Shown here one piece after another: positions 10,750 through 22,858 of a stretch of DNA of 64,000 nucleotides. The stretch comes from Amyelois transitella. Its lineage: Eukaryota; Arthropoda; Insecta; Lepidoptera; Pyralidae. The notes under the pieces are model-generated. The model saw only the letters and a list, made by a program, of their open reading frames with translations, was not told where the DNA came from and searched no databases. How positions within the stretch are numbered: position 1 is the stretch's first letter; each line of letters begins with the position of its first letter. The stretch is from NCBI RefSeq assembly GCF_032362555.1, contig NC_083508.1, positions 3,191,001 through 3,255,000 of the forward strand, in the 5' to 3' direction. Made by a program: the position numbers and the translations under genes.

Positions 10750-13190
10750 GACGGATAGATCTCTGGAGGCATATATAGAAATTCCCTATGTTATCGACCA
10801 CAATTTTGTGTGTTTTAGTCCGTTAGAAACTAACAAAGATTGACGTATATTATTAACACACAAAAGAAGAAAATTATTATGGGAATGCCAGGAAGATGAT
10901 GCCAAATAATAGATTTACACCATTTTACTTATAATCACGTCTTACGTATCCCTGACATCGTATCTCTTACGAAGTAGAAAGAGCCAACCATTTCGATAAA
11001 ACCGGAAAGCTACATTCAGCTCTATGGCTTAGTGATAGATTTGATTTCGACCAATGAAATCATAAAGTAGGTACTTCCTACCTACCTCTCTTTATCTCGA
11101 CGACTAACAACATTATCAATTCTACATTGGCAGCTTTGCTCTTATTTATTTAAATTGCATCCTTGTTTTGAACACGTTTAACACCACAAAACCTAGAAAT
11201 GCAGTGCCCTATGGTTTAAATTTAGGTAACGTTGCGAAGATCTCAATTAAACGGGCATTCATATGCAGATTCACGGACGGCACGCGTCCACACGTTGTTC
11301 ATTTGACTGTTATAGTTATGTCCTTACACAATCGAATTAACACAAGCTTTTAACTGGTAGCTACAATAGAAATCGTTATATTATATTACTAGTTTTATTA
11401 CTACTACTAACCAACTATACTATTATATGTTGGTCGTAACGCCGTCAACTGTTAAACTAAATCTGTGTGATATAAGTGTAATATTACTCTGACAATCATA
11501 ATAAAAACTCATCTGTATTGCTTTCTTAAAGGGCTGGGGGAGCTTTTTATATATTTTCTAAGCTGGACCAAGCCAAACACATCTGAGAAAACCGCATTCA
11601 AATCGGGACAAAAGTTTTAGTTTAGACAGACCGATAGAAATCACATTTAATACCTTTTTCTTTGACTTTGTCAGCTTAGAACGGGTCAAACTAGATTTTT
11701 AAAGTAATTATGTAATGCTGTATGATCTACAAAAACGGAACTCATACTATCGTTATTTATAACTTCATATTGGTGCTTATTACATTAGTTCCTTAGCAAA
11801 ATATTTTCATGTTGCCATGCGAACTGGTTAATTATCGAAATCCAATATTTCTACGTAGCCTGACATTAATCTGGTAAACAATTAAAATCCGGACGTGTTT
11901 ACTCTCAATTAAATTCGATTACGTTTGGGAAGACGCGTGGACACGATTCCGAACATTCCAATTGAAAAATAAATATTTTGCCAATTACTCGGGACTAATT
12001 TACTCGTATTTTATCGGGATAAATAAATTTATGGTTCACATCAAAAATTAAAACAAAATTATACAGTAAAACTGCGTAAACAGTTTTGTAGAATATTGAA
12101 TTATGAATGATTGTTATGTGTTCATAAATAACTATGTTTTGGACGATCATGATTGGCCTATAAAATCCTTATAGGCCATATTAGGCATAGGCACATTCTT
12201 ATATAAGGCCTATTATATTGCAATGCAATGCACTACTCTCTTTCAATCAGCGATCTCAAGATTGCATTTTAACTTTCATAAGAACACAGTTCTATAAGAA
12301 AAAGATATTAAAATGAGAGCTGAAGTATTCGACTTATAAAAAAAAAACAAATCAGCCGAATCGATTCAAACAGCTATTGAGTAAGAATAAAAGAATGAAT
12401 GATAAGTTATATTCGCTCGACGAGCGCTGAAGTCGAATCCAACCAAAGGCTATTGAATAGATCATGGCATTAGCAAGTCAAATACCTGAGGTTGGGCTAT
12501 GAATGGCCGATGGGATTTAAACACAAATAGTTTAAACTCCGACTCCGAAACGGTGGCTGACCAAAATTTTCCGACATCGCCATTTGGAAGCTGACGTACC
12601 TACTCGTAAACAGTCCAAGTTTACTTTGATATCATTAAATAGAAGTAACAAATGAAAATTTCATGTGGTGACTACACTTTGTGTGGGACTTTCCGTGGAA
12701 TGAAATTGAAAACTGAAAAGGACCGTAGGAAAAGTTCCCCAGAACAGCTAAGGGTTATGAAAATCTTAGAATTAAAAATTTCCCGAACGGAATAGTCTGG
12801 TGCCCTGGATATGTTGGAAAGTCAGTTGGCTTCGCTTTATGCCCGTTTTACAGTAAAGATGTCCAAACAAAGTCAAAGTAATAATTAGACGTAATTAGTT
12901 AAAAACAATTAAAAAGATCAAATTAGTAATATGAAATTTTAACAATACAATCGGAAGTAATATAGCTTCAGATAATGATGACGTAATAAACAAACCCTGC
13001 CAGTTTTCAAGTTATTCCTTCGATAACAACCAACAACGACAGAATGTTTACACAGCGTTATCGTACCCCTTACAATAATAAACAATTAGTAAAAACATCA
13101 ACAAAGGGGGGCTTTGTTGGTGTACGCGTGTATAATCAAGGACTACTTAGCTTAACATTATTCCGCTATCTCTCCCTCTTTTATTTTTCC
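10750..13190. other. Gene-free, AT-rich region with a strong hairpin at 12154-12178
   Basis: No gene recognised. TGGCCTATAA / TTATAGGCCA form perfect 10-bp arms around AATCC. The stretch 11870-12050 is rich in TAATT/ATTA words and looks unique. Confidence 0.4.
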
Positions 13191-13395
13191 TTTTCATTCT
13201 TTTTCTTCCCCCTGGCGTTAGTCCCGGTAACATCCTCACCTCTCAAGTTTTGTACACGAAGCGACATCTATCTGACCTCCGCAACCTTTGTAGGGGAACC
13301 TAATCCGTATTGGATCGTCGGTTACTCAGTTGCCTGAATGTGCAACTTTTCTCACGGTGTTTTCCCACACCGTTATTAGCACTCAAACTAATATA
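13190..13395 (+). repeat. Dispersed repeat family C, longest copy
   Basis: Joins both halves seen separately at 1950-2110 and 3555-3845: CCTGGCGTTAGTCCCGGTAA, then TACACGAAGCGACATC, then CAGTTGCCTGAATGTGCA and ACTCAAACTAAT. Confidence 0.55.
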
Positions 13396-13504
13396 CTTAG
13401 AACTCTTTCTCTCTCTCATTATAGAACTTTTTTGATTGCATTTTACCTCTTATCAAAGTTCGCTTTATGCATATTAATATGGAAAAATCGAAAGAAATAC
13501 GAGG

Positions 13505-13570
13505 AAGGATGTAGTCTCTACATACCCCTCTGGGAAAGAGGCGTAGATAAATATACATATACATATATAG
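13505..13570 (+). mobile_element. Non-LTR retrotransposon (family L1w) 3'-end fragment
   Basis: TGTAGTCTCTACATACCCCT and 'gggaaagaggcgtag' match the terminal bases of the element at 21237-21529, followed by an AT repeat tail. Confidence 0.55.
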
Positions 13571-14230
13571 GAATACTTTTACTAAATTCGATTATATATT
13601 TATTTAACAGAACGCAGATATTTAAATGTGAATGGCGCACAGGTAGGTAGTTTGAATACCTGCAGCAGCCGCATGGCATGTGACACAGCCATGCACAAAG
13701 CACAGTCCGCCACTGCGCTCAGGACGTTCCTGCTCTGTGCAAGTGCTGAATTAGAAATAGATTTGAATTAAACGGAACGGTTTAACGCAGAACTAAGTAA
13801 GTACGAGTACTATTTATAAATCGGTTTACAAAATTAATTGAACATAGCTTGTGTAGTACTTAGCCCGCAGTGTTATTACCCGTGAAAACAAAAAAATTGA
13901 TGTTACTTCCCGAAAAAATTTCTATGGCATTCTACAAATGAAGTATATTTCAAAAATGCAATAAAGTTAAAATATTTTTTTCGCCTGTGAAACGGCTTTG
14001 ATTGTGACGCAAGAATTTTCGCGCGCCATTTTCTAAATATCGGGAGGCTTTCGGAGAATTATTCCAGCTCTATTATGATTGACTCAAATATTTAATCAAA
14101 GATCGGCCCATTATTCTTCATCTTTGTTTAAGGAAGCTGTCATACCGTCTTTTTACTTCCTGAACAATTTTGGTAATTACATATTATTTGCGAAATATAT
14201 ATGTAATATATAAATAACGACATTTTCCTT

Positions 14231-14300
14231 AAGGAGTAGACAGAGCCAACAGTCTCTAAATTGAGATCTAGACAGGTTGCTGGTGATGGACTTGCAACCT
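14231..14300 (-). repeat. SINE-like family A, short decayed fragment
   Basis: 'gtagacagagccaacagtctc' and 'gacaggttgctggtgatgg' match the reverse complement of the family. Confidence 0.5.
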
Positions 14301-14399
14301 ATTTATTTTTTAGCCTCTTCTTTGACTGACTTTTCCAATCTGCACGTGAAGAGAAGCAGCTGGAATACACTGTTTTAATTCGCAACCAGACTAGAATGG

Positions 14400-14991
14400 A
14401 AGTTTTTGTTTCTGATAATTTGACTCAAACTCAAACTCAAACTCAAAATATTTATTGCATAACTGTGTAGACATATAGATGGAATTACATTTAACAGTAT
14501 CAACAGTTTGCCCCTTCAGGCATGCAATATTTTTTAGTATTGAAAATACTAACATATATGTATAAAATAATGCAGACATAAAACTTTTTCTAAAAAAACT
14601 AATTACATAGAATATTTTTTATACATCTAAATTTTTATGTTTAATTTGTGCAATGGTCAAAATATTCAACCAAATTATAAAAAACATTATTTAATAACCA
14701 AGCTTTTAATTTATTTTTGAATAAAAGAGTATTATATATACTTTTAATTTCTGCAGGTAAATGGTTAAATATTTTAATGCCGTTAATAAAAGCACTTTTG
14801 TTGGAAATTTCACTATTTACATTTGGTATGAACAGGTCATCCTTATATAGTTCTCTTTGGTTACTTCTGAGATCAATTTTTTTCTTAAAGTATATCATGT
14901 TTTTTCTTACGAAAACACATAATTCGAGAATGTATATATTAGTTAGCGTTAGGTATCCCTCTTTCATGAATACATTTCTAAGTGTACACAA
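14400..14991 (-). mobile_element. Non-LTR retrotransposon remnant (reverse-transcriptase C-terminus and 3' tail)
   Basis: The minus-strand ORF from 14991 reads GYLTLTNIYILELCVFVRKN, then FNHLPAEIKS and LLFKNKLKAWLLNNVFYNL, the characteristic C-terminus found after the reverse transcriptase domain of insect LINE elements. Downstream on the same strand is an A-rich end with AATAAATATTTTGAG followed by TTTGAG repeats (14428-14447), a typical LINE tail. The element is 5'-truncated and carries no intact polymerase. Confidence 0.75.
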
Positions 14992-15004
14992 AAAAGTAAT
15001 ACAT

Positions 15005-15268
15005 CACACACACACCTGGTCACATATATATCCCTTGCGGGGTAGACAGAGCCAACAGTCTCAAAAAAAAGACTGAATGGCCACGTTCAGATATTTGGCT
15101 TAATGATAGAATTGAGATTCAAATAGTGACAGGTTGCTAGCCGATCGCCTAGAAAAGAATCCCAAGTTTGTAAGCCTATCCCTTAGTCGCCTTTTACAAC
15201 ATCCATGTGAAAGAGATGAAGTGGACCTATTCTTTTATGTATACGTGCCGGAAACCACACGGCACGGC
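15005..15268 (-). repeat. SINE-like family A, near full-length copy with target-site duplication
   Basis: Full family order in reverse. AAGTAATACAT flanks it exactly (14994-15004 and 15269-15279). It inserted within or next to the LINE remnant 14400-14991. Confidence 0.85.
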
Positions 15269-15279
15269 AAGTAATACAT

Positions 15280-17788
15280 GTTGAGAAACAGTAAAACATC
15301 ATTCGTTTAGACTTATAATAAAAAAACGTAGTTACCTATACTAAGATAGAAACATCTAATACATATTCTTTATGGTTTTACGAGCGTCCCGTTTTATTGC
15401 TCTGATAATTCTCGTATTGAAATAAAGGAGCCTTAGGTGCCGACGACCCCCATAAACCGCCACTGATGGAAGGTATATGACGCAAAAACAGAAAAAGTAT
15501 GTAACACCAGTTTTACAACCGAGGAAAATGGAAAATAACATAACATATAGGGGTTGAACGAACGAACCTTGATTAAGTCGAGGAAGTCCTGGCGAGAGAA
15601 CACACTAAATGGGTTACGAGCTTGCATAAAGAGAGTTTAAATGTGTCTGTAAAAAAAAAGTAAGTACGCAGGGATCATGGCAAGTGACAAGATGTAGTCT
15701 ACCTCCCCGGGAAAGAGACGTACCCATTCCTAGTTTGAGGAAGACCAGAAGTATTTTAGTGCGATAGGTACCTACTATACGATTCGAGTATATATAATTA
15801 TTAAGAGTCTGGGGTATCTTTCATAAGAAGATACTAAACTTCAGCAATAATTTTATTACCTTTGAAAATGATTGATTATTTTTTTATTAGTACCTACCTT
15901 TATTTCTGCTTCTCACTGCTTTATGACTAAGGGAAAGTAATGGACCTACAGACGCCCAGCCGCGGGCCATATTGTACGTACACTCGACACCAAATAAGAT
16001 CCACTCAGCAAATGAATACCAGGAAAAATTACATGACGATGTAAAAGAATATGTATTTATTTGTGGTACAAGAATTAAACAAAAAGCAAACGCAAAGATA
16101 GATGTTTGAACCTTGAAGATTGGAAGAAATTGTGAGCATCATTACGATCTGCCTGTACCGGTGAGGTCGCGGACTGAGTAAACCTTATGTAAGTGTTTAA
16201 ATAAGTTTTTCATTCAAAAGTAGGTTCATTTGATTGTTACGTCTTCACAGCTAAAACCCACTGAAAGAACCGATCTTCTTGAAATCTTACATAAGTACAT
16301 AGTGCGGAGTACGAAAAGGACATATCTAGGGTACTTTTTACCGAAGAGCTTACAAAAAGTCCTTCCTTAACGTAACCATGGTGACATTCGGTCAATAAGT
16401 TCATAAGAACGGTAAGAACGATGACAGTGTCAATGAGTCAATCACCTTAGCAAAAAATGAATTTCTCATAGTGTCAAAATTTCCACCTGTGTGGCTATCT
16501 TCCAAGTCATATGGCGAGAAGTATACTTGCGGGCCGAAGCAGGCATAAAGTTTAATGTAGCTCAATAAGGTTTTTAATGGAACATTTATGGTTAAGTACA
16601 TTCTGCAGGCTACACGAAAACGATTACGTTATCGGGCCTTTTTATCGAGTTTTCTTCATGTTTATACTAAATATATTTATACTAGTCATAGTGAAAAGTA
16701 CCCTGAATCCTTCTCCTTACTCCACACTATATGTATGAAAAATTTCTTTCAAAAAATCGGTTCAGTGTTTTGACATAAATTACAGACCAACAATCACACT
16801 TTCTAGGTAGTACGGATTTTAACAACATGTTGTTTTTAAAAAGATAATCCAAACTTTCTTTCTTAAGCTTAATGTTTTAACAATACATATTTTCTTCTTA
16901 TTAGGATAGGTCAAATAATTCAATCCTATAAAAACAACAAAAGATCTTGTGTCACAAAGGCGTCACAGATTTTAAAACTATTTGTAACTCTTTCGGAAAA
17001 GGTACCCCAAACCCGTCGCATTCCAAATTCTAATTATTATAATAAATGCGAAACATCCACAAATATTTATTTTGCTTCATTTACATTCATAACTCTCTTC
17101 ATGCAATCATGATATGTGCCTATAAAAAGTTTACAGGAAAAGACGGACCAATACCAAAATATCGGTTAATAGTGAAAAGTGGGGTAATTAACAAAGCGAA
17201 TATGTATTGTACTCGTACTTATTAAAATTATTGATTTCGTATTTAACTTACGTAATGTCGTGCTTGTAAGCTCAATTAAGCCAAACCTACTTTATTATTT
17301 ATGTAGATAAATACGAAAGCTTCTACGAACAGATTGACATTTGTTTTACTTTAAAATAACTTAACAAATACCTACATTGATGATTCGATAAGTACAAATT
17401 TCGGAATCTGAAACAATTGTGCCACAAAAGCATAAATAATCAATTAATACTAAGTTTTAACTCCTGTACAAATTTCAATAAAGCCTGCAATTTCACATGA
17501 TGGAAGTCACGGACGGAATCTCTATTCATATATAGTCAATCAATAGCAATCTTGGTGTCATGTTCGCGTAAACCAATTAATATCATCGGGCAGTAAACGC
17601 ATCACGCGGCCCCTCGGCTATCTTTGGCCTTATCACATTTCGCCTTTAATAGACCGGACAAACAAAGTAACGCGTCCCGGGGACATTTTACGAGTCCCTG
17701 GAGCCTCCCACCCTGATTGTGTTTGCCCTCCCCCGCCGGGCCCAACACGTGTTTTATAATTCACCAATAGTCACCTGCTTCATTATTA
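15280..17788. other. Gene-free region with GC-richer island at 17575-17770
   Basis: No gene recognised. 15655-15722 carries a degenerate L1w 3' end ('gatcatggcaagtg..gggaaagagacgt'). 17575-17770 is unusually GC-rich, apparently unique, and includes a CACGTG E-box; it may be a regulatory island. Confidence 0.35.
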
Positions 17789-17962
17789 ACTAGCTTTTGC
17801 TTGCGGCTTTGCTCACGCACATTGTCGTTTATCGCAAATCCTACGGGAACACTCCTTTTTTCTGGAATAAAATGTACTCTATTTCAGTACATCTGATGGC
17901 TCTTAGACACGCTAAAGACTACAATCTTTACTCCGTTCTTCGTACGAACAATGACCCGCCCA
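17789..17962 (+). repeat. Retroposon family B copy
   Basis: ACTAGCTTTTGCTTGCGGCT head followed by 'cgcaaatcctacggg' typical of the family. Confidence 0.55.
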
Positions 17963-17974
17963 CAAGAATGACTG

Positions 17975-18086
17975 GCCATCGCCTACAAGAGGATTCCCTA
18001 GTTTACTAGTCTTTCTCTTAGTCGCCTTTTACTACATCCAATATATGGAGTAGCCCCATTCTAAAGTGCTGGAAAGCATACGGCAC
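17975..18086 (-). repeat. SINE-like family A partial copy
   Basis: 'ccatcgcctacaagagga', 'cttagtcgccttttac' and terminal CGGCAC match the 5' half of the family in reverse. Confidence 0.6.
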
Positions 18087-19870
18087 TATTCACTTACTAC
18101 TTACTAGTCTATTAGTATTTTCTAATAGTTACGGCTGCTACGGCTCGTAGCTCGTAGACATTGCTACAACTCGTAGCACGTCGAACACGGGCTCAGACCA
18201 AGGTTTGTTGATGCAATTTTTTTTTGTTTAAAACATTTGTAGATAAATAACACATGGATAAAAGCAAATGCGTCGAAATAAGATCCATCTCATGAATTTC
18301 TGGAATTGCGTAATCACTTTATGCAAATAAATTCTGTTACGCAATCAGTCTCTTGTCTACATAATTATATTTCACTAATCATGGATGGCGTATGCTGAGC
18401 TGCATTGCAAGTTACCTGCAAAGCGTGGAGTCACAGATACCTAAAGAATAAGCTTGCGAGTCAACTAAAACTGAGTAACAAGTTGATAAAAAAAATTAGT
18501 AGGCTACCCGAACCAACTCTTATTTGAGCCTTTTAGTCACCTCCTGCGACAACTACCTACTATGTAGTACTATGTAGTATGTATGTATTTACTAGATAAA
18601 TATGTATGAAATAATTTAAAAAATATATATAATTTAAAAATAACCAATTGTCGTGTTTACAGTGTGCGAATAGAAGGTACATGACCTTCTTCTTCTTTGT
18701 CGTTACCTTTTCCCATTTTCTACGTGGGGTCGGCACAGTGCATGACCTACTACTTTTACATAATAGAGAAAAATATTCCGACCGCGTAAAAACATCGATA
18801 AAAGCTGAACATTTTCTTTCGTATCATCGTGTGTAACAACTTTCGTGTTTCCTATGAAAATTCGGTAATAAATCAAGCCAGCCGGTGCCTCGTAGAGATA
18901 ACACAAAGTTTAACAGACTTGGGGGGAAAACAAGTGGAACAGGTACTATATTATCGACAATATCGGATAATTATTTTGGAAGCTTTCTGTTTATATCAAA
19001 GCTTTGCTTCCCGCGTTGTTTGTAAAAAAATTAAGCAAAAAGGTAATTATAAACTTGAGATTCTTCATGTAGTCCATGAGCTAGCAACCTGTTGCTATCT
19101 AAATCACAAAATAAACATTATGTTTGCAAATATATTTCTTACCTGAATGGTGTTTAATCAATAACAATAAATTTGTAAAAAGAAATCCGCCTCCTACCGA
19201 TAGCCTCTTTTCTTCAGACGGTTACATTCTTAAACCTTCTACTAAGTGTAACAAACGCTTTACTGAAAACCGCATCAAATCGATTTAGAAAAACGCGAGA
19301 AAAAAGTGGTCAAACATACATACATACATGTCATGTCAAACATAGAACCACAAAAAAAAATTTAATTGAAGAGGTTTGTTTTTGATTTGTTTTAAGCAAC
19401 TTTCCATTCCTGTTTCCCTCGAATAATGTGTATGTCTTAACACACTATTGAAGCATACAACATTTTAATTTTGTTTGTAATTAATTAACTATGCATTTGC
19501 GAATTAAGTAGTTATTTACCTAAGCTTCTTTATATATAAAGCGAGGTCTTCCCGTGACGTCAGCGACCGTGACCTACTCTGAGCGACCCCCGACTGCCGG
19601 AACATTCAGGAAACGGGCTCGAATTCAAGGTACAAGAACAAACCTCCCTTAATTTTCAGGCCATGGTCTTGTAAAAACCCCTCAGGTGTTTTATTAGACC
19701 GTCAATTTAAATAGCTAAAATAGATAATCTATAATTTAATGGGATTCGTGAATCTCTTTTTTTTTTTGTTATCAATACTAATATCAAAGACTATAGACCT
19801 TCAAAAGTGACTTATGTGACATACTTTAATTTCAATAAAATTGCAACAAAAGCGATGCCTTGGGCACAAA
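18087..19870. other. Gene-free region
   Basis: Contains a TCGTAGC/GCTACGA word cluster (18133-18185). 19540-19640 is a GC-rich unique patch with a CRE-like TGACGTCA at 19555-19562. No ORF with conserved features. Confidence 0.35.
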
Positions 19871-19874
19871 CAGG

Positions 19875-20010
19875 TTCAATTCATCGACATCAAGTCTGTC
19901 TGTTTGTTTGTACATCTTTCAAGTCAAGCCACTGAACCGATCTCCGTGAAATTTTCCAGTTTTAGTGTGGGTGAAATACGGAGCACATAGACTTCTTTCC
20001 CGCGGGCTAA
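19875..20010 (-). repeat. Retroposon family B fragment
   Basis: 'tctgtctgtttgtttgtac', 'gaaccgatctccgtgaaatt' and CCGCGGGC match the reverse-oriented family copies at 9457 and 60950. Confidence 0.5.
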
Positions 20011-20122
20011 AGATATGTGTGGTGTAATAAGTCACATAATGGTAATCACTGGTGATCCGCATTAAGTAAGTACTAACCATTTCTAGTCTTACAACTTTCT
20101 AAGTAGAAAACTAAAATAATAC

Positions 20123-20374
20123 ATACATACATACATATCATCACGTCTATATCCCTTGCGGGGTAGACAGAGCCAACAGTCTTGAAAGGACTGAAAGGCC
20201 ACGTTCCGCTGTATGGCTTAATGATAGAATTGAGATTCAAATAGTGACAGGTTGCTAGCCCATCGCCTAAAAAAAGAATCTCAAGTGTCCCTTAGTCGCC
20301 TTTTACGACATCCATGGGAAATAGATGGAGTGGAAATAGTCCTATTCTTTTTTTTGTGCCGGGAACCACACGGC
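20123..20374 (-). repeat. SINE-like family A, full-length copy with target-site duplication
   Basis: Complete copy. The flanks ACTAAAATAATAC (20110-20122 and 20375-20387) are an exact 13-bp duplication, defining the insertion boundaries. Confidence 0.88.
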
Positions 20375-20397
20375 ACTAAAATAATACCTAAAACAAA

Positions 20398-20622
20398 ATG
20401 CGTAGACAGGCAATGTTTTGCCGCTGCTCGATCGAGCCAGACCGCAATCGTAGGCAGGTTGTACGGAACGCGGACAAAGACGTATTTAGGTCAAGGATGG
20501 CACAATGTCGGGATGTACAGGCGGGCACAGAGAAACTTGACCTGTATACCAATGCCATAGCTCGGGCACATCTGATCCCGACTGTACTTCCTCGCCGGAA
20601 CTCTATGATAAATACATTGTAA
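20398..20622 (+). other. Unexplained GC-rich ORF island
   Basis: A 74-codon ATG ORF immediately after a SINE-like copy, in DNA much more GC-rich than its surroundings, ending near a donor-like CATT|GTAAGC. Arg-rich content suggests it may not be a real protein. No family was recognised. Confidence 0.2.
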
Positions 20623-21236
20623 GCTTTATGCTTAGTAATGAAATTTTATTACAATATGGTTTAGCTGCGACTACGTTCGCGTGTTTCAAGCAAATCTGCT
20701 TAAATCTGGATTAACTTTCTGGTTTTACTTTAAAAAGTTTATTTATTTTTTTATCCCATAAAACTGGTTATACTTTTTATCATGTTATATAGGTATATAC
20801 CTATATATATATATACTCGTACTCGTGGGCCCGGTCCGGGGTCCCCAAAGCTTTTGTATTTGTAGGTATACCTAAATCCGTCCCTGTATCTAATTTCTAC
20901 CATAACGATCGACTAATTGCGGTAGGTAATCGAAACTAACGTTAAAATTATTGACATTAAGTATTATTCTCTTATGGGGTAGATACGAGTAAACAGTCTT
21001 AAAACGGACAACCCCCCGGGTCTTCACTCAGTATCCTGGGGACTCCTGGCACCTAATGTACTAGCCTACCCACTAAAACCCCTCCGTGCGCCCTTTTGCC
21101 ATTTTCAGGGCATCATCGGATCGCAGGCATTTCACCCCGATGCTCTGGCTGACCGGCGCATCTGTGCTGGAAATCTTGCTTATGGGTGACCAGTAAGTTG
21201 CCGGCCGCCCTATCCATTCCAGGGGGATTTTTCCCC

Positions 21237-21529
21237 TTTTCTTTTGGTCATGTGGAGAGGATGAATGAAAGCAGGTTGACTAAGCAGATATACAAGGAAA
21301 GTGTGGAGGGAAAGGTCGGAGTGGGAAGACCTAGACGAACGTATCTTGATCAAATTAAGGACGTCCAGGTAAAGGGTCAGGTCAAGAGTACCCGAAACCG
21401 CCGAGCTTGCATGAAGACAGTTATGAATGTGGATGAAGCGAAGGAAGTATGCAGAGATCGTGGCAAGTGGAAAGAGGTAGTCTCTGCCTACCCCTCCGGG
21501 AAAGAGGCGTGATTTTATGTATGTATGTA
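21237..21529 (+). mobile_element. Non-LTR retrotransposon (family L1w) C-terminal ORF and 3' end
   Basis: The ORF reads GHVERMNESRLTKQIYKESV, then GRPRRTYLDQIKDV and VCRDRGKWKEVVSAYPSG followed by TGA. This is the familiar C-terminus of RTE/jockey-like reverse transcriptase polyproteins. The 3' end, CTCTGCCTACCCCTCCGGGA then AAGAGGCGTGATT and a TATG repeat tail, resembles the 3' end of the SINE-like family. GC-rich sequence at 21095-21190 may be more of the element. It is 5'-truncated. Confidence 0.75.
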
Positions 21530-22275
21530 GGAACATACCTACTATTAATAACTTCACCAATGTTTATAGACTCTACCTGCGAAATACATAAAATATAAAA
21601 ACCTACCAATTATTTTTCAATTTGTATTCCATACAACTAACCTCCGTCCAATAAGCGGCCGGCAAAAGTGCATAAATTAGAAATCTCATAAATCCACGGA
21701 GGCGTTTTAATTGAAATCGGATTCTTCGGCCTGCCCCTTCTACCTGACCCAAAGGAGGCGGCATGTCCAGACATTGGTTTAGATAGCGTGTAGGCTGTAC
21801 CTGACGTCAGACTGTTCCACAAGACTATAACAACGTCTCTCTTGTATTTGCCTGTTATTTCGTGGACAATAAAGACTGCTGGGAAAGACAACATTTAAAT
21901 CTCCGTGACTCGCAGCTCCTGCTTGTACCTGTACCACTCTGTCATTTTTTTCTATCTATTGTATCTTATAACGCAGATATAGGTAGGTATGCTTAAATGG
22001 TTTGGTGATGTGATATTATAAGTATATTGGCATTCACAATATCCCACAATTACCGCAAAAAAAAACGAAATGTGAAAGTACATAATCTCATAATAAATTG
22101 TTTTGTCGCGTGTTGGTAGCACTGTATATCGTTTTATACTCCAGTTCAATCAAAACGGGATTTATTCGTATTCAATCAGACTTACAATTCTGCCATAACC
22201 GCTAAGCCGTGATCCATTTACCGGCGCGGTTTGGTGTGCGATGTTTTGCATTGCAAAACCAATCAATATACACAC
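21530..22275. other. Gene-free region with unique-looking block 21625-21895
   Basis: No gene recognised. 21625-21895 has mixed composition and homeodomain-like TTTTAATTG and TAAATTAG words; possibly regulatory. Confidence 0.3.
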
Positions 22276-22277
22276 AT

Positions 22278-22345
22278 AACACGTCTTTATTAATTAGGAG
22301 GTAAGCAGAGCCTACAGTGACAAGACATGAAGGCCACTTGATCGA
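22278..22345 (-). repeat. SINE-like family A, decayed fragment
   Basis: 'cacgtctttatt..gtaagcagagcctacagtg' matches the 3' end of the family in reverse. Confidence 0.4.
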
Positions 22346-22520
22346 GAAGCGAACTTGGAATACACTACCACTAGACAAAAATACCCCTTTTAAGGTTATT
22401 ATTCACGATTTTTATACGCTATACGTTAATTTGTAATCACAGAAATTAGATAGATATGTTATTCCGATTACCATGTACCTACCCTACGGTTTCGATTCTC
22501 TATAAAAACCGTCATTAATA

Positions 22521-22740
22521 TCTACTACGTTATTTATGCGATTCTACAAAACATAGTCCAAACGGGAGTAATCGCTACATAGTAGTTCATATAATCAGAT
22601 TTTTTTCCTTTCCAGAGCTAAGCAACGAAAACACGGATATCTTTTCTGGTCTATTAGCCCGTTGGACTATGTAATGTAGAATCGCATAATGAACGTAGAA
22701 TTTCTAATAGCCAAGAAAAGATTACCGTGTTTTGCGTTAC
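22521..22740. repeat. Two interleaved imperfect inverted repeats (order A-B-A'-B')
   Basis: Arm A (22521-22566, containing ATGCGATTCTACA) pairs with A' (22658-22699, containing TGTAGAATCGCAT). Arm B (22619-22657, containing AACACGG and CTTTTCTGG) pairs with B' (22704-22740). Arms are 37-46 bp and roughly 80-90% matched. B directly abuts A'. It lies about 120 bp beyond the MTRFR stop codon. Confidence 0.75.
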
Positions 22741-22858
22741 AAGAACCCCAAATTTTAAGTGACCCACCACTAAAAAAAGTTATTTTTTTTTAATCCTTAT
22801 ATTTCAACTATCTACAACTTGACAAAAATAATTTACATTATTTCATATATATTATAAC

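Noticed and set aside
13044-13650. Two overlapping plus-strand ORFs of about 100 codons
   Set aside because: They cover dispersed repeat family C and a LINE 3' end; no protein family features.
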